From NCBI GenBank assembly GCA_030272155.1, contig CP126197.1, positions 1,674,001-1,738,000 of the forward strand: a stretch of DNA of 64,000 bases, in the 5' to 3' direction. This document shows positions 12,503 to 22,902 of the stretch, piece by piece. This DNA comes from Tetradesmus obliquus. Taxonomy: Eukaryota; Chlorophyta; Chlorophyceae; Sphaeropleales; Scenedesmaceae. The position numbers and the translations under genes were made by a program. The notes below the pieces were generated by a model. That model saw only the letters and a program-made list of their open reading frames with translations. It made no database searches and was not told the origin of the DNA. The first letter of the stretch is position 1; each line of letters begins with the position of its first letter.

Positions 12503-13733
12503 GGCATGTGTTGCTGAGTCAACAGCAGCTTGATGACTTGCTTGCAGCCCTGCTGGATTCCACAGCACATGACCAGCCTTACATCAACAACGCCAGGCCG
12601 CAGTCTGTTTCTAACAGCCTGTGGGCAGCAGCAAAGCTGGGCCTTGCTGTTGATCAGCCGCAGCTGCTGAAGCTGCTGCAGCTGTTTGTGCAGCTGCTGG
12701 ACAGCGTCGACGGAGGAACACAGCAGGAGGCTGCCAATGTGCTGTGGGCGCTGGCAACCCTGCAACAGCAGCAGCAGCAGCAGCAGCAGTGGCAGCAGCA
12801 GCACGTTCGCTGCCCGCAGCGGCAGCTAGTGTCGTTAGATGCTGTTATACCAATTTGGGATGCCTTTGGTAGTCAGCTGCAGCTAGCCAATAGCCAGGAG
12901 GTGTCCAATGTTGTGTGGGCTGCAGCACGCCTCGGGCTGCTACCCACACCCCAGCAGCTGCGGCTGATGATCAGCCACCTAACAAACCTGCTGCCAGCTG
13001 TAGCAAACCAGGAGATTGTAGCCGCACTATGGGCTGTAGCAGCAATCCAGCAGCTAGCCCCGCAGCAGCAGCAGCGGCTGCGGCTGCCGCCGCAGCAGCT
13101 GCAGGCACTGCTGCAGGCGCTTGCACCCAGCCCGGCTGCAGCAGCGGAGCTGCCACTGGTGCAGCTGTGTGGCTGCCTTTCAGCTGTGGCTCAAATGGTG
13201 CCGTGTGTCTTGCCGCAGCAGCTGCTGGGGCCAGAAGGGCGTGCATTGCTGCTGCAGCGAGTGCCAAGCTTGAGCCTGCAGGCTACTGCTGCAGTGGCGT
13301 ATGCGCTTGCACAGCTAGGGGTGGTAGAGGCTGCAGAGCTGATGGGTGCATTGCTGCAGCGGGGGCTGCAGCTGACACAGCAGCAGCAGCAGCAGGAGCA
13401 GCAGCAGCAGCAGGAGCAGCAAAGAGGGCCGGGCCGCAGCAGCAGGAGCAGCACCACCAGCCACGCACACAGCAGCAGCTTCAGTAGTGCAGCTGGCGAT
13501 GATGGCAGTGTAGAGCAGCAGCAGCAGCAGCAGCAGCTACAGCCAGTGCTGGACCATGTCTTTGCACATCAGGCATTGGCAACATTGTGTTGGTCGGGTG
13601 CGGTGCTGGACCTGCAGCAGCAGGTGCCGCTGCTGCGGCAGCTTGCGGCTGCTTATGCGCAGCGCTGGCAGCAGGCCAGCAGCGTGGACATGTGCCAGGT
13701 GTTCATGCTGCACCTGTGGCTGCAGGACGTGGA

Positions 13734-13771
<38 letters not shown>

Positions 13772-14946
13772 TGAGGTCCCGGAGGCGACAGAGAGCATCA
13801 AGTGTTGCATCTGACGCTGCTGGAGCTGCCAGCAATAGCAGCAGCAGCAGCAGTAGTCCATCCACCACAAGCAGCGCAGCAGCAGCAGCAGCAGCAGGCG
13901 GCCTTTTAGGGTGCTTGTCAGAGCAGCAGCTGCAGGTCTGTCAGCAGGCATGGCTGCAGCAGCTGGCAGCCAACCGTGCCGCTGCATCGTCGCAGCTACA
14001 GCAGTCTGTGTTTGCAGCAGCACAGCAGCTTCCGGGCCTCAATGCACCTCCTGTCATGGAGTACCTCACTGAGGATGGCCTCTTCAGCATTGACTGTTAT
14101 GTAACAACAGCAGCAGGAGTGAAGCTGGCGATAGAAGCTGACGGCCCGAGCCACTTTAGGTTGCCAGATCAGAAGCCCACTGGCACCACGCTGTACAGGA
14201 ACAGGGCGCTTGATGCGCGAGGGCTGGCGCTTGTGTCTGTGCCGTATACTGAGTGGCAGCAGCGGGCACACAATGCAGCAGCAGCAGCAGCAGCGGATGA
14301 GCAGGCTGCGCCTGCAGCAGCAGATCAGTCAGCAGGTGCTGTGCTGTTTTTGCCAGGCAAGAAGATGCGGCGGGGCAGTGCAGCGTCAGGCAGGCAGGCA
14401 GCAGTGTCTCCACACCAGCAGCAGTACCTGCAGCGGCTGGTGGAAGCGGCTGTAGCTGCCGCAGCAAGCTCGGCAGCAGCAGCAGCAGCAGATAGTTCCG
14501 CTGCAGATGCCACCAGAGCTGCAGCTGCCAGCCTCTCGAGTGGTATCAGTGGTAGGGTTGCGGATGTGCCTGGAGATGCTGGCGTGGCTGCAGCAGCACA
14601 AAGCTCGGCTGGTGCTACAGGCAGCAGTGCCCCAGGGCACAGCAGCACTGGCAGTGCCGCTGCAGCTGGGAGACCTGCCAGTGCGCTGCGCAGGCGGCGG
14701 CTGCCACACCAGCAGCAGCCACAGCAGCAGCAGCAGCCTCCTGACAGCAGTTCGGAAGCAGAGCAACTGAGTGCTGCCGGTGCAGCTGTGGCCGCATTGC
14801 CTGGTGGTGCTGCTGGTGTCCTGCAGGGGCCTGCTGTTGTCCTGCAAGCGCATGCAGCGGAGTCGGCGGCAGCAGCGGCAGCAGCAGCAGCAGCAGGCGG
14901 AGGCAGGAGGCGCAGGCGGAAAGCCAGCGCTGCTGTCTCCGTGTAG
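10375..14946 (+). CDS. OPR/HPR-type helical-repeat protein with RAP domain
   Basis: Three exons with matching phases: 10375-10777, 11126-11493 and 11833-14946, giving about 1294 residues. The first ATG in frame opens an Arg/Ser/Ala-rich N-terminus resembling an organelle transit peptide. From exon 2 on there are about ten helical repeats of the form xxSNxLWAxAKL (for example DVSNCLWALAKL and SVANVLWALAKM), separated by poly-Gln runs. Near the C-terminus is a RAP domain containing KLAIEADGPSHF followed by LYRNRALDARGLALVSVPYTEW-type sequence (14122-14256). In algae such proteins bind and stabilise or process specific chloroplast or mitochondrial RNAs; the RAP fold resembles restriction nucleases. 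The tail after RAP is Ala/Ser-rich low complexity. The RNA target cannot be read from sequence. A candidate TGTAA poly(A) signal lies near 15157. Confidence 0.85.
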
Positions 14947-16180
14947 CATTGCTGCGCTGGTAGCCGCAGTGCAAAGGCATGCGTGGCTTGATGCTGTGCT
15001 GTTCATTGTGCAAGCAGGGGCACGTTTGGCAGTCCGTGTAAGTTTGTGGGCACTGGTACTCATACATTTGTGTGTGGTGGGATTTGACTCAGGCGTCAAG
15101 TGTGTCCCATCAACCATCGCAGACGGCTTGCTGTTGATGATTTTGTCCACCTGCAAATGTAACAACTAGCGATGCAGCTGACCAGGCCCTGGGTATATAT
15201 ATGTTGCTGCTGCAGTGACAGATGCATGTGCTGTGGTCCACACTGTCACAGTGTCACAGCCCACAATGTGCCACAGCCCACAGTGTGCCCGGGGCTGTGA
15301 CAGCCTGTGGATGCGGATTGACTGCTCAGCGCTGCTTGGAGCTCCTGCTGAGCTTACAGGAACGATGAGTCGTGATTGACAGGTTCTCAACGGCCTGCTT
15401 AAAGATGTGTGCAGCTGGCGCACTTACTGGAACATCAGCAGTCACCCATTGCCAGTGGCAAGTGGCAGTGACGAGTTGGCACCTGGAGACTTTGCCGGTT
15501 GTTGCCAGAACACAACATCCGCACGCACATTCTGCATTTAACTGCAACAGCAATGCTCTTTGAGGTGGCGCCGAGACTGAAAGGAGTGTGTGACCAAGGA
15601 CGAGGCACCTTCTCTTACCGTCCCTGTCACCGTCATGCTGGGGTGACTGCTGCGATTCTGCTGAGGAAAGCTGCTAAACAGACAAGCCTGACGTATCATT
15701 CCGTACGATATCACGATCAAAAGCACTTCACACGTCAAAGAGCACAACTAGACAAGTGGTTGTCTGTCGTCCGCTACCTGAACGTCGGCAGTCCATACAG
15801 CAGAAATTGTTTTTGGTGCAAGTTTGTTTGGTTGGCCGCGTTGCAAGCTTGGGTTCCTCAGGTCTGCAGCAGTGTGGGGAAGTGCGGAGAAGACAGGAGC
15901 CCCAGCATCGCCAGCGATAGCTACGTACGCAGCTAGTGAGGCGTATTTTAGGCGTATTTTGATCGAGGTAATGTCGCAGCTGGCCCGTCCCGTGCCAGCG
16001 TTCAGCCAGCTTACCTGAATAGCGTGCGTGCATGCAAAGCAGCTTTCACAGCGCATCTTTCCGATAAACAAGTATTATTCAATCCATCGGCACATCTTGC
16101 AGGTGCGCATCGTGTGCGGGAGGCTTGCCAGAGACAGCACAATTGCAGCACAGCAGCACCAGCAGCAAAGCAGCAAGCCC
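14947..16180. other. Intergenic region between RAP and protease genes
   Basis: It holds the 3' end of the RAP gene, a short tandem CACAG/CCACA-rich patch at 15235-15300 and presumably the protease promoter. A 145-codon ORF at 15499-15936 resembles nothing I recognise and is not called. Confidence 0.5.
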
Positions 16181-17949
16181 ATGCAACAGCGCAGACGCAG
16201 GTGGGGGCATCCCCATCTGATGCTGCTTTTGCTGTTCTGCGGCTGGAGCGGCCAGCAGCTGCTGGCAGCAGCGCAGGAAGCAAACTCCAGCCTGTCACCG
16301 GCTCCTGCAGGGGCAGGCGCAACACCATCTCCCTCTCCTATTCCTGCAGCAGTAGACAGCCCCAGTCCTGCAACAGCAGCAGGCCCACCATCACCTTCGC
16401 CTCAAGCCTCTACACAAACGCCATCACCAGCAGCACCCCCGCCAGTACCAGAACCCACCCCACCACCTCCCCCTGCGGGTGATGCCGGTGCTGCTGCTGG
16501 CACCACACCTCCTGCCACACCTCCACCAGCTGGCGGTGCAGCAGGGGCAGGCGACGGCAGCAGCAGCAGCACAGGTACAGGTGCAGCTGGCGCAACCGGC
16601 CCTGCAGCTGGCACTGACAGCAGCGCAGCAAAAACACAGCCACCAACCCAGCCACCACCTACAACAGGCGGCACTGGCAGCACTGGCAGCGGCACCCCTC
16701 CAGGTACTGCTACACCCCCTGCAGGTGGTGCTGGCGGCACCACCACACCCCCAAATGTCACACCCTCAGCAGGCAGCGGTGCCGGCAGCAGCGGTACTAC
16801 TGCGCCAAATCAGCAGCCGCCACCCGCCACAGAGCCGGAGAAAAATGTGACGCTTCCCGGCTATGTGCTTCCGACGCCCGACGAGACGGCAATCGACGGC
16901 ATTACCCCGAGTGACGATGAATGCAAGCTTATGTCAGCGCTGTATGCAGCAATGGGAGCAGACGGCAGCAGCAGCAACTGCGGCAGCGGCAAGAGCTCCG
17001 GCAGCAGCAGCAGCGGCAGCAGCTTGCAGGATATCGGCAGCAGCATGCAGCAGAACAGCGAGCTGGCAAAGAGCAGTGCACGGTTCAGGGACGGATTGTT
17101 TACAAATAAGAACGGCGCTAGCTTCTGCGTTTCAACAGCTGGGGCAGCAGAGATGGCGCAGAGCAACTCGCGCAGCGCCGCATTCCAGAGCATAAATGAC
17201 ATGCGGGAGCTTCCTGACATTGTGGACCCTGCATGTGAAGATCAGTATGCAGATCAGCAAGAAGGATGCCCTCCAAGGCCTGGCAACAGCGGTCCGGTGT
17301 TCTTTGCGGATACAGAAGGAGATGCAGCAAACAGTCCAAGCCCTAATCCTGAAGGCAGCGCAGATGCAAGCCCCAGCCCGAGCCCTAGCCCCAGCCCGGC
17401 ACCGATCGACATGCGGAACTGCAGCAGGAAGTTCACACGGGTGAGGGTGTGAAGTTGGGCGTGAATCTGGTTGTAGTTTTTGCATGTGAACTTCTGTATC
17501 AGTGCTGCATTGTCTCTTACAGTGCTTGCACATTCAGCATATAGTTTTGCATGCTGTTGCATTCATAGCATGCTGCTGGTTGCTGAGTTGGGTTGTGGGT
17601 GGCTCAAACAGGATGTGCTGCAACACACTTTCTGACAAAAAGGCTGCAGCACATACATCACAATTGAAACCTGCAAAGCAACCTGCCACGCTTGAATTTG
17701 TTGAATGCTGCTGTTGCCGCTTGCAGGTTGGCACACAGCCCCGCTCTGTCGCTGTCGTGCTGCTCAAGTGGCGCCGCGAGTATTACAAATCCAAAGAAAA
17801 GTGCTGCGAGGAGCAGAACAACGCAGAAGGCTGCGACTGCAAGTGGGGAGGCCGCACCTGGGACAACCTGTTCCCTCCAAAAACCTACAGCAGGCTGTTC
17901 ACTGATGAGTGCGACAAGGGACCGTCACTCAACAGGGTGGGTTTGCTGC

Positions 17950-17982
<33 letters not shown>

Positions 17983-19768
17983 GTGCTTGCTGCTGCTGGT
18001 TGCTCATTCCAGTGCACTGTTCATGGTACTGGTGCTGTTGTGCTGCTGCGCCGTCAAATTGAAAGATATTTAGCAGAAAGTGCCAGGCAGGCGTGCTGCA
18101 TCTCACAACCATTCGTGAGTACAACAGTCCCTGGCATGCTATATGCTAGGGAATGCTGCAGTCACGGCTGGCTCCCAGATGCAGCACGCCTGCCTGGATC
18201 CACCCTGCTATATTGCTGCATGGCATGCTTCGGCAGTCCATCTGCCTTGACCCACCGGCCCACTGAGACATAACTGAAATCCTTTCGGTTGCGGCAAGTC
18301 TGCCTGAGATCACGCTGCTGTCCTGCCTTCCATTCACTCATGTATTTCCCGATACTGTTGGCCCCACGCATGCCCACTTTGACATGACCGGCGGTCGCGT
18401 AACGCGCCCCAGCAAGCACACCTGGGCTTCTCCCTGCTGTCTTGCTTCCCATGCTAATCGTGAACACAAAGATGCCGTTTCCAAATGTCCTTGCAGGCCT
18501 ACTTTGACATGACCGGCGGCCGCATCACCTTGCACAGCAAACTGCGCGTGTCTGTTCCCCTGCCTGCCTGATCTGACCAAAAACTGCTGTGCATTCTGCT
18601 CCCCTACACGGGTCCCAACCCACAGGCCTACTTTGACATGACAGGAGGCCGCATCACCTTCCACAGCAAGCTGCGCGTGCCGGTCCCTTCCGGCTTTAGC
18701 CTCTCCGGCGGCCGCAGCACTGTTACAATCCGTTATAACAACGGCACGGAGTGGGTGGACCCGAACGCTGAATCCCCCAGCCCCTCTCCTTCGCCCTCAC
18801 CGTCCCCTGAGCCTTATGTGATCCCGGAAGATCCTATTGAGACGCCCACCAGCTACCTAGATCCAAAGGGAGTGGATGTGTATGGATGGGCTACCTTGGA
18901 TGGCATGCGCAACGAGGATGGCCAATGCAGGTGAGCCGCGGGGCAGCACTTGCAGCTTCGCTGGCGATTGGTTGCTGAGGAATCACTCGGCGTGTAGGTT
19001 GTGCTATTTGGATCCAAAGGGTGTGGATGTGTACGGATGGGCTACCTTGGACGGCATGCGCAACGAGGACGGCAACTGCAGGTGGGCAGCGTGGGCACCG
19101 GGCAGTAACGCCGCCACGCAGTGCTTGCAGCTGTGGCTGCGGCTGCTGAGATGTCACTCAATGTGTATGTTGTTGTTATGTTGTGGAGGGGCAGAGGGCA
19201 GTTTGCAGCTGCCGCAGAGGCGCCCACGCAGTCTGCAAGTGTAGATGTAAATCATTGCACGCCTCTGTGCGCTGCTCCCACCAACACCAGTCAATCTTAC
19301 TCGGTGTAATAATTATGTCTTTTATCCGGCGTTTTCTCTGTTTCAATGTTATCTCTCTTGGCTGCTTCTGCAGGGACTGGTGCAGCGAGGCGATCAAGCA
19401 GCTGGGCGTGAACGACACTGACTACAACCACATCGTGTGCCTGCAGCACCTGGGCTCGCCCGCGCTGTGCGACACCTGCAAGGACGGCGCCTGCCTCGGC
19501 ACCTGCCCCGCTGACTCAGGCATCACCACGGTAGGTGTGGTGGATGTTGTGGATGCACACAGAGCGCTGATGCATGTTTCAGCCCCACACGATTGCGAGG
19601 ATGTCTTATGTCCGTGGTGTTGGGAAGCTGCTGGCTGTGCTGCATCGCTGCAACCTCCAGGCGCAACTAAGCTCAGCGCTCGCCAGCACTGCTGCAGGTT
19701 CATCAGCTGGTGTTGAGCATGGTGTACTGCCTTGCTCCTAATCTGTGGCAACAGCGCTCCTCAAACTT

Positions 19769-19814
<46 letters not shown>

Positions 19815-22377
19815 AGGGCTGCGGCTGCGCCACCTGCTACTACGCCTGGGGCGGCCAGGTTGGCTGCTCCGAGCCCGCTCCCCCTGGCATCAAGACTGGC
19901 CTTGGTGCATGGATGGGCGTGTGGAGCGGCGACATGGCTGAGTTTGCTGGGGGCGAGTTTGTGAGCATGGACCAGGGGGCCAAGATGTTCCTGGGGCACG
20001 AGATCGGGCATAACATGGTGAGCGCGGCGGCAGGGCGTGCAGCATGTTCTGCATCTTATGTGTGCACTACTATGTTAGTGAGCGTGGACCAAGGGGCTAA
20101 TGATGTTCCTGGGGCTCGAGATGGGGCACAACATGATGAGCGCAGCAGAGCGTGCAGCCTGTTCAGCATATTTTGTGTGTGCTTTTATGTTTGTGAGCAT
20201 GGACCAAGGGGATGAGATTTTCCTGGGGCACGACGAGATCGGGCACAACATGGTGGGTGTAGCAGCAGGGCGGGCAGCAACCTGACCTGTGAACATCCCC
20301 AGCATCTTATGTTGTGTGCTGTTCAGCACGATGTCCCGTGCTTGGAGTGCATTCGCAGTCTAGTGTGGCATCTTGCGACAACGAACATGCCATATGGCAA
20401 CTCACCCACCCACCCACCCACTATTGGTACATCTGCTGTTGCTCACTGCTGCTGCTGCTGCTGCTGCTGCTGCCACAGGGTCTCACGCACACAGGCTCCC
20501 TGGTGTGCCCCTTCACCGAGGATGGGGTCATCAATCGGGAGCCGTCAGTGTGCAAGCCCTCCTGGTATGGAGACAGCACCAGCTTTATGGGAAGTGGGCA
20601 GACACTACAACTGCCGGCTGCCATCAGATACAAGGTGAGGATACGCCCGTTCTTAGGGGATTATAACAAGCCAGGTGTTGCGTTGTACAGTGCAGAGATC
20701 ACATATATATGCTGCAGCTGCCACCAGCTGTTTGCTGCTATGTGAGCTGGACAACAACAGCTTTTGAAGGCAGGACGCTGGTAGGCCGGTTGTTGCGTGC
20801 ACGATGGCAACAGCACCAGCTTCGTGGGCAGCGCGCAGGCACCAGACACTGCAGCTGCCGGCAGCCATTTGAGACAAGGTGAGACAGGGTAGCGTCCCTG
20901 ATAAGGTATGCTGCTACGTACCTCATCAAAACCAAACACGACCCCCAAGTTTAACTATTGTATCTGCAGGTGAAGTGGTTGCCGCGCAACACCTTAAAAC
21001 TCCACGCGCCAGGCAGCGAGCGCCGCTGGATGTTGCGGCCCATCACCATCCGCCGTCCCTCATGGCAGACCGGCCGCCGCGTGCGCTGGTTTGGCAACGG
21101 CACCGTCGGCAACTCTGCAGATGCCCTTGCGATCCGCATTCCATTGGTCAACCCTGCGGATGGCCGCGCTACGATTGGCGGGTACAGCTGCCCTTGCAAT
21201 CCGCAGCCGGACGGGGATGCCACGAGTCCCGGTATGTGTCCGGCTTGTGCTGAGGCGCTGCAAAAGGCGGGTGGCAATCCTTGCAAGGATGGGCCGTGCT
21301 GCACAGACCCCAAGTGCGCAGACGCAGGGCTAAGGTGGGTGCGGCTGTAGAGTTTTGACATTGACTATTTCCTGCATCTTTCATCACGTGCAGCTGATGC
21401 TGTATCGGACTCCACATGCATGTGAGCAAAGATTGCGGTTGCAGCGTGGCATTGTGCATGCCCAGGGAGCTGCCATAACCCAACGATTACGGCTGGCGGT
21501 ATAGCCATATGCATAATGGAAGAGCCCACAAACCCCAAACCCAACCCCGCCTGCCGCCTCTTCTTTTGCGGCCGCTGCACCTGTCACTTTATGGAGCTGC
21601 AAACGCTGACAACCAGCAAATTACTTTCCTGAAACGATTAACTTATGTTTTGTATGGCTGTTTGCTGTTTGTGCGCCTGCAGCCGGTACTATGTGGAGCT
21701 GCACATGCCCTTCCGCAATGACTACGGCTCAACATACCGTGGTGTTGCTATCCGCATGATGGGAGGGCTGAAACCAAGCCCTGCACAACCCTAACACAGC
21801 AACAACAGTCTGACGATCTGCTTATGTTCTTCTGGCTGTTCGCTGTTTGTGCGCTTGCAGCTGGTACTATGTGGAGCTGCACATGCCCTTCCGCAACGAC
21901 TACAACTCAACCTACCGCGGTGTAGCCATCCGCATGTTGCAAACCCAGCCCTCAAACTTCAACCCTGCCTGCTGCCGTCCTTTGCGCCTGCTGCAGCTGG
22001 TATTGCGCAGCGCTGCAATCGCCCTTCCAACCAGCAAACCACCTGCTTTCAACATTGGCTGATTTTCTTCTTGCCTTCTCTATTGTTGTGCCTGCAGCTG
22101 GTACTACGTGGAGCTGCATATGCCCTTCCGGAATGACTACGGCTCAACATACCGTGGCGTAGCCATCCGCATGATGGGAGAGCTCGCCAGCAACAACTGC
22201 ACCAGCACACGCCAAGTTCCCACACATGTGGAGGGCGGCTCGCTCAAATATCTGCTCAACATCCCGGACCCTAGCGGCGAGGCAGTTGGCAGCAAGTTTG
22301 TCGACACGCTGCGGGGTGTGACTGTTATCTTGGAGCGCTGGACGAACACCAGTGCTGTGGTGCGAATCATTGCGTGA
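16181..22377 (+). CDS. Gametolysin-type secreted metalloprotease (peptidase M11)
   Basis: Eight phase-consistent exons: 16181-17440, 17727-17936, 18626-18930, 19374-19530, 19817-20017, 20479-20634, 20970-21334 and 22098-22377, giving about 977 residues. The N-terminus has Arg residues then a hydrophobic signal peptide (LMLLLLFCGW), followed by a long Pro/Ser/Gly/Thr-rich region with SPSPSP blocks as in algal hydroxyproline-rich wall proteins. The catalytic motif is split by an intron: HEIGHNM ends exon 5 and GLTH starts exon 6, giving HExxHxxGxxH at residues 705-715. A Met-turn candidate (STSFMG, Met748) follows. M11 enzymes degrade algal cell-wall glycoproteins during mating or hatching; the substrate here is inferred. 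Cys-rich segments (CKWGGRTW, CDTCKDGACLGTC) suggest disulfides. At least ten exon echoes occupy the introns and 3' flank. Confidence 0.92.
18378..18560 (+). repeat. Two acceptor-side echoes of protease exon 3
   Basis: Partial copies of the exon 3 start (YFDMTGGRITFHSKLRV) near 18381 and 18499-18560 precede the true exon at 18626. The second keeps a CAG acceptor but then runs to a stop. Confidence 0.8.
18998..19081 (+). other. Candidate 84-nt cassette exon (echo of exon 3 end)
   Basis: It copies the last part of exon 3 (LDPKGVDVYGWATLDGMRN). It has an upstream TAG acceptor and a GTGGGC donor, is 84 nt long, and keeps the flanking phase with no stop. Inclusion would insert 28 residues and repeat this segment in the mature protease. 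Use is not shown. Confidence 0.55.
20068..20890 (+). repeat. Donor-side echoes of protease exons 5 and 6
   Basis: About 20072-20125 and 20190-20255 repeat the end of exon 5 including the HEIGHNM coding part; the first is frameshifted, the second reads HDEIGHNM. About 20795-20885 repeats the end of exon 6 (STSF-GS-Q-LQLPAA) with its GTGAG donor. The 20479-20634 exon lies between them. Confidence 0.8.
21678..22030 (+). repeat. Acceptor-side echo ladder before the protease last exon
   Basis: Copies of the YYVELHMPFRNDY-coding start occur at about 21685 and 21860, with a decayed third near 21990; the true exon begins at 22098. The first two retain CTGCAG or TTGCAG acceptors in the right phase and would end translation with different tails. 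Confidence 0.85.
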
Positions 22378-22465
22378 GCAGCGGTTGCGCCAATGTGACA
22401 TTCGAACCATCAGCAGCAGGGACAGCAGCAGCCGCCGCTGCAGCAACAACAGCAGCAGCAGCAGC

Positions 22466-22902
22466 GCCCCACACACGTTGAGGGAGGCTCGCTCAAATAT
22501 CTGCTGAACATCCCGGACCCAAGCGGCGAAGCGGTTGGCAGCAAGTTTGTCGACACGCTGCGGGGTGTGTCTGTTATATTGGAACGCTGGACGAACACCA
22601 GTGCTGTGGTGCGCATCATTGCACGAGCGGCAGCAGCAGCAGCTGCGGCAGCGTTGCCGTTAGCATCAATGCCTGAGCTGCAGCATCATTGCGTGCGCAG
22701 CTGCAACAATTCTGCCATAGGCAGCATTGCATGCGCAGCAGCAGCAGCAGCTGCTGCTGCTGCTGCTGCAGTGCCAGGTCTGGTACCGTGCCGTGCAGTG
22801 CAGTTGCACAAACGCTTGTTGCAGGTAAATCCACGCGCTGCTCAGTATTACTGCGTGCGTCTGCTGCGTGACAGCTGCTGGGAAGCAGCTGTGCAGTTGT
22901 GA
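22466..22902 (+). repeat. Echo of the protease C-terminal coding end in its 3' flank
   Basis: 22466-22630 repeats THVEGGSLKYLLNIPDPSG through SAVVRIIA at high identity but without the stop codon. It is followed by poly-Ala coding repeats (CAG/GCA). Probably pseudo-coding. Confidence 0.75.

Noticed and set aside
15499-15936. 145-codon plus-strand ORF upstream of the protease
   Set aside because: No recognisable motif, no low-complexity bias to explain it, but no homology or splice support either; left uncalled.
22567-22902. Separate 111-codon gene after the protease
   Set aside because: It is an echo of the protease last exon running into a GCA/CAG repeat.
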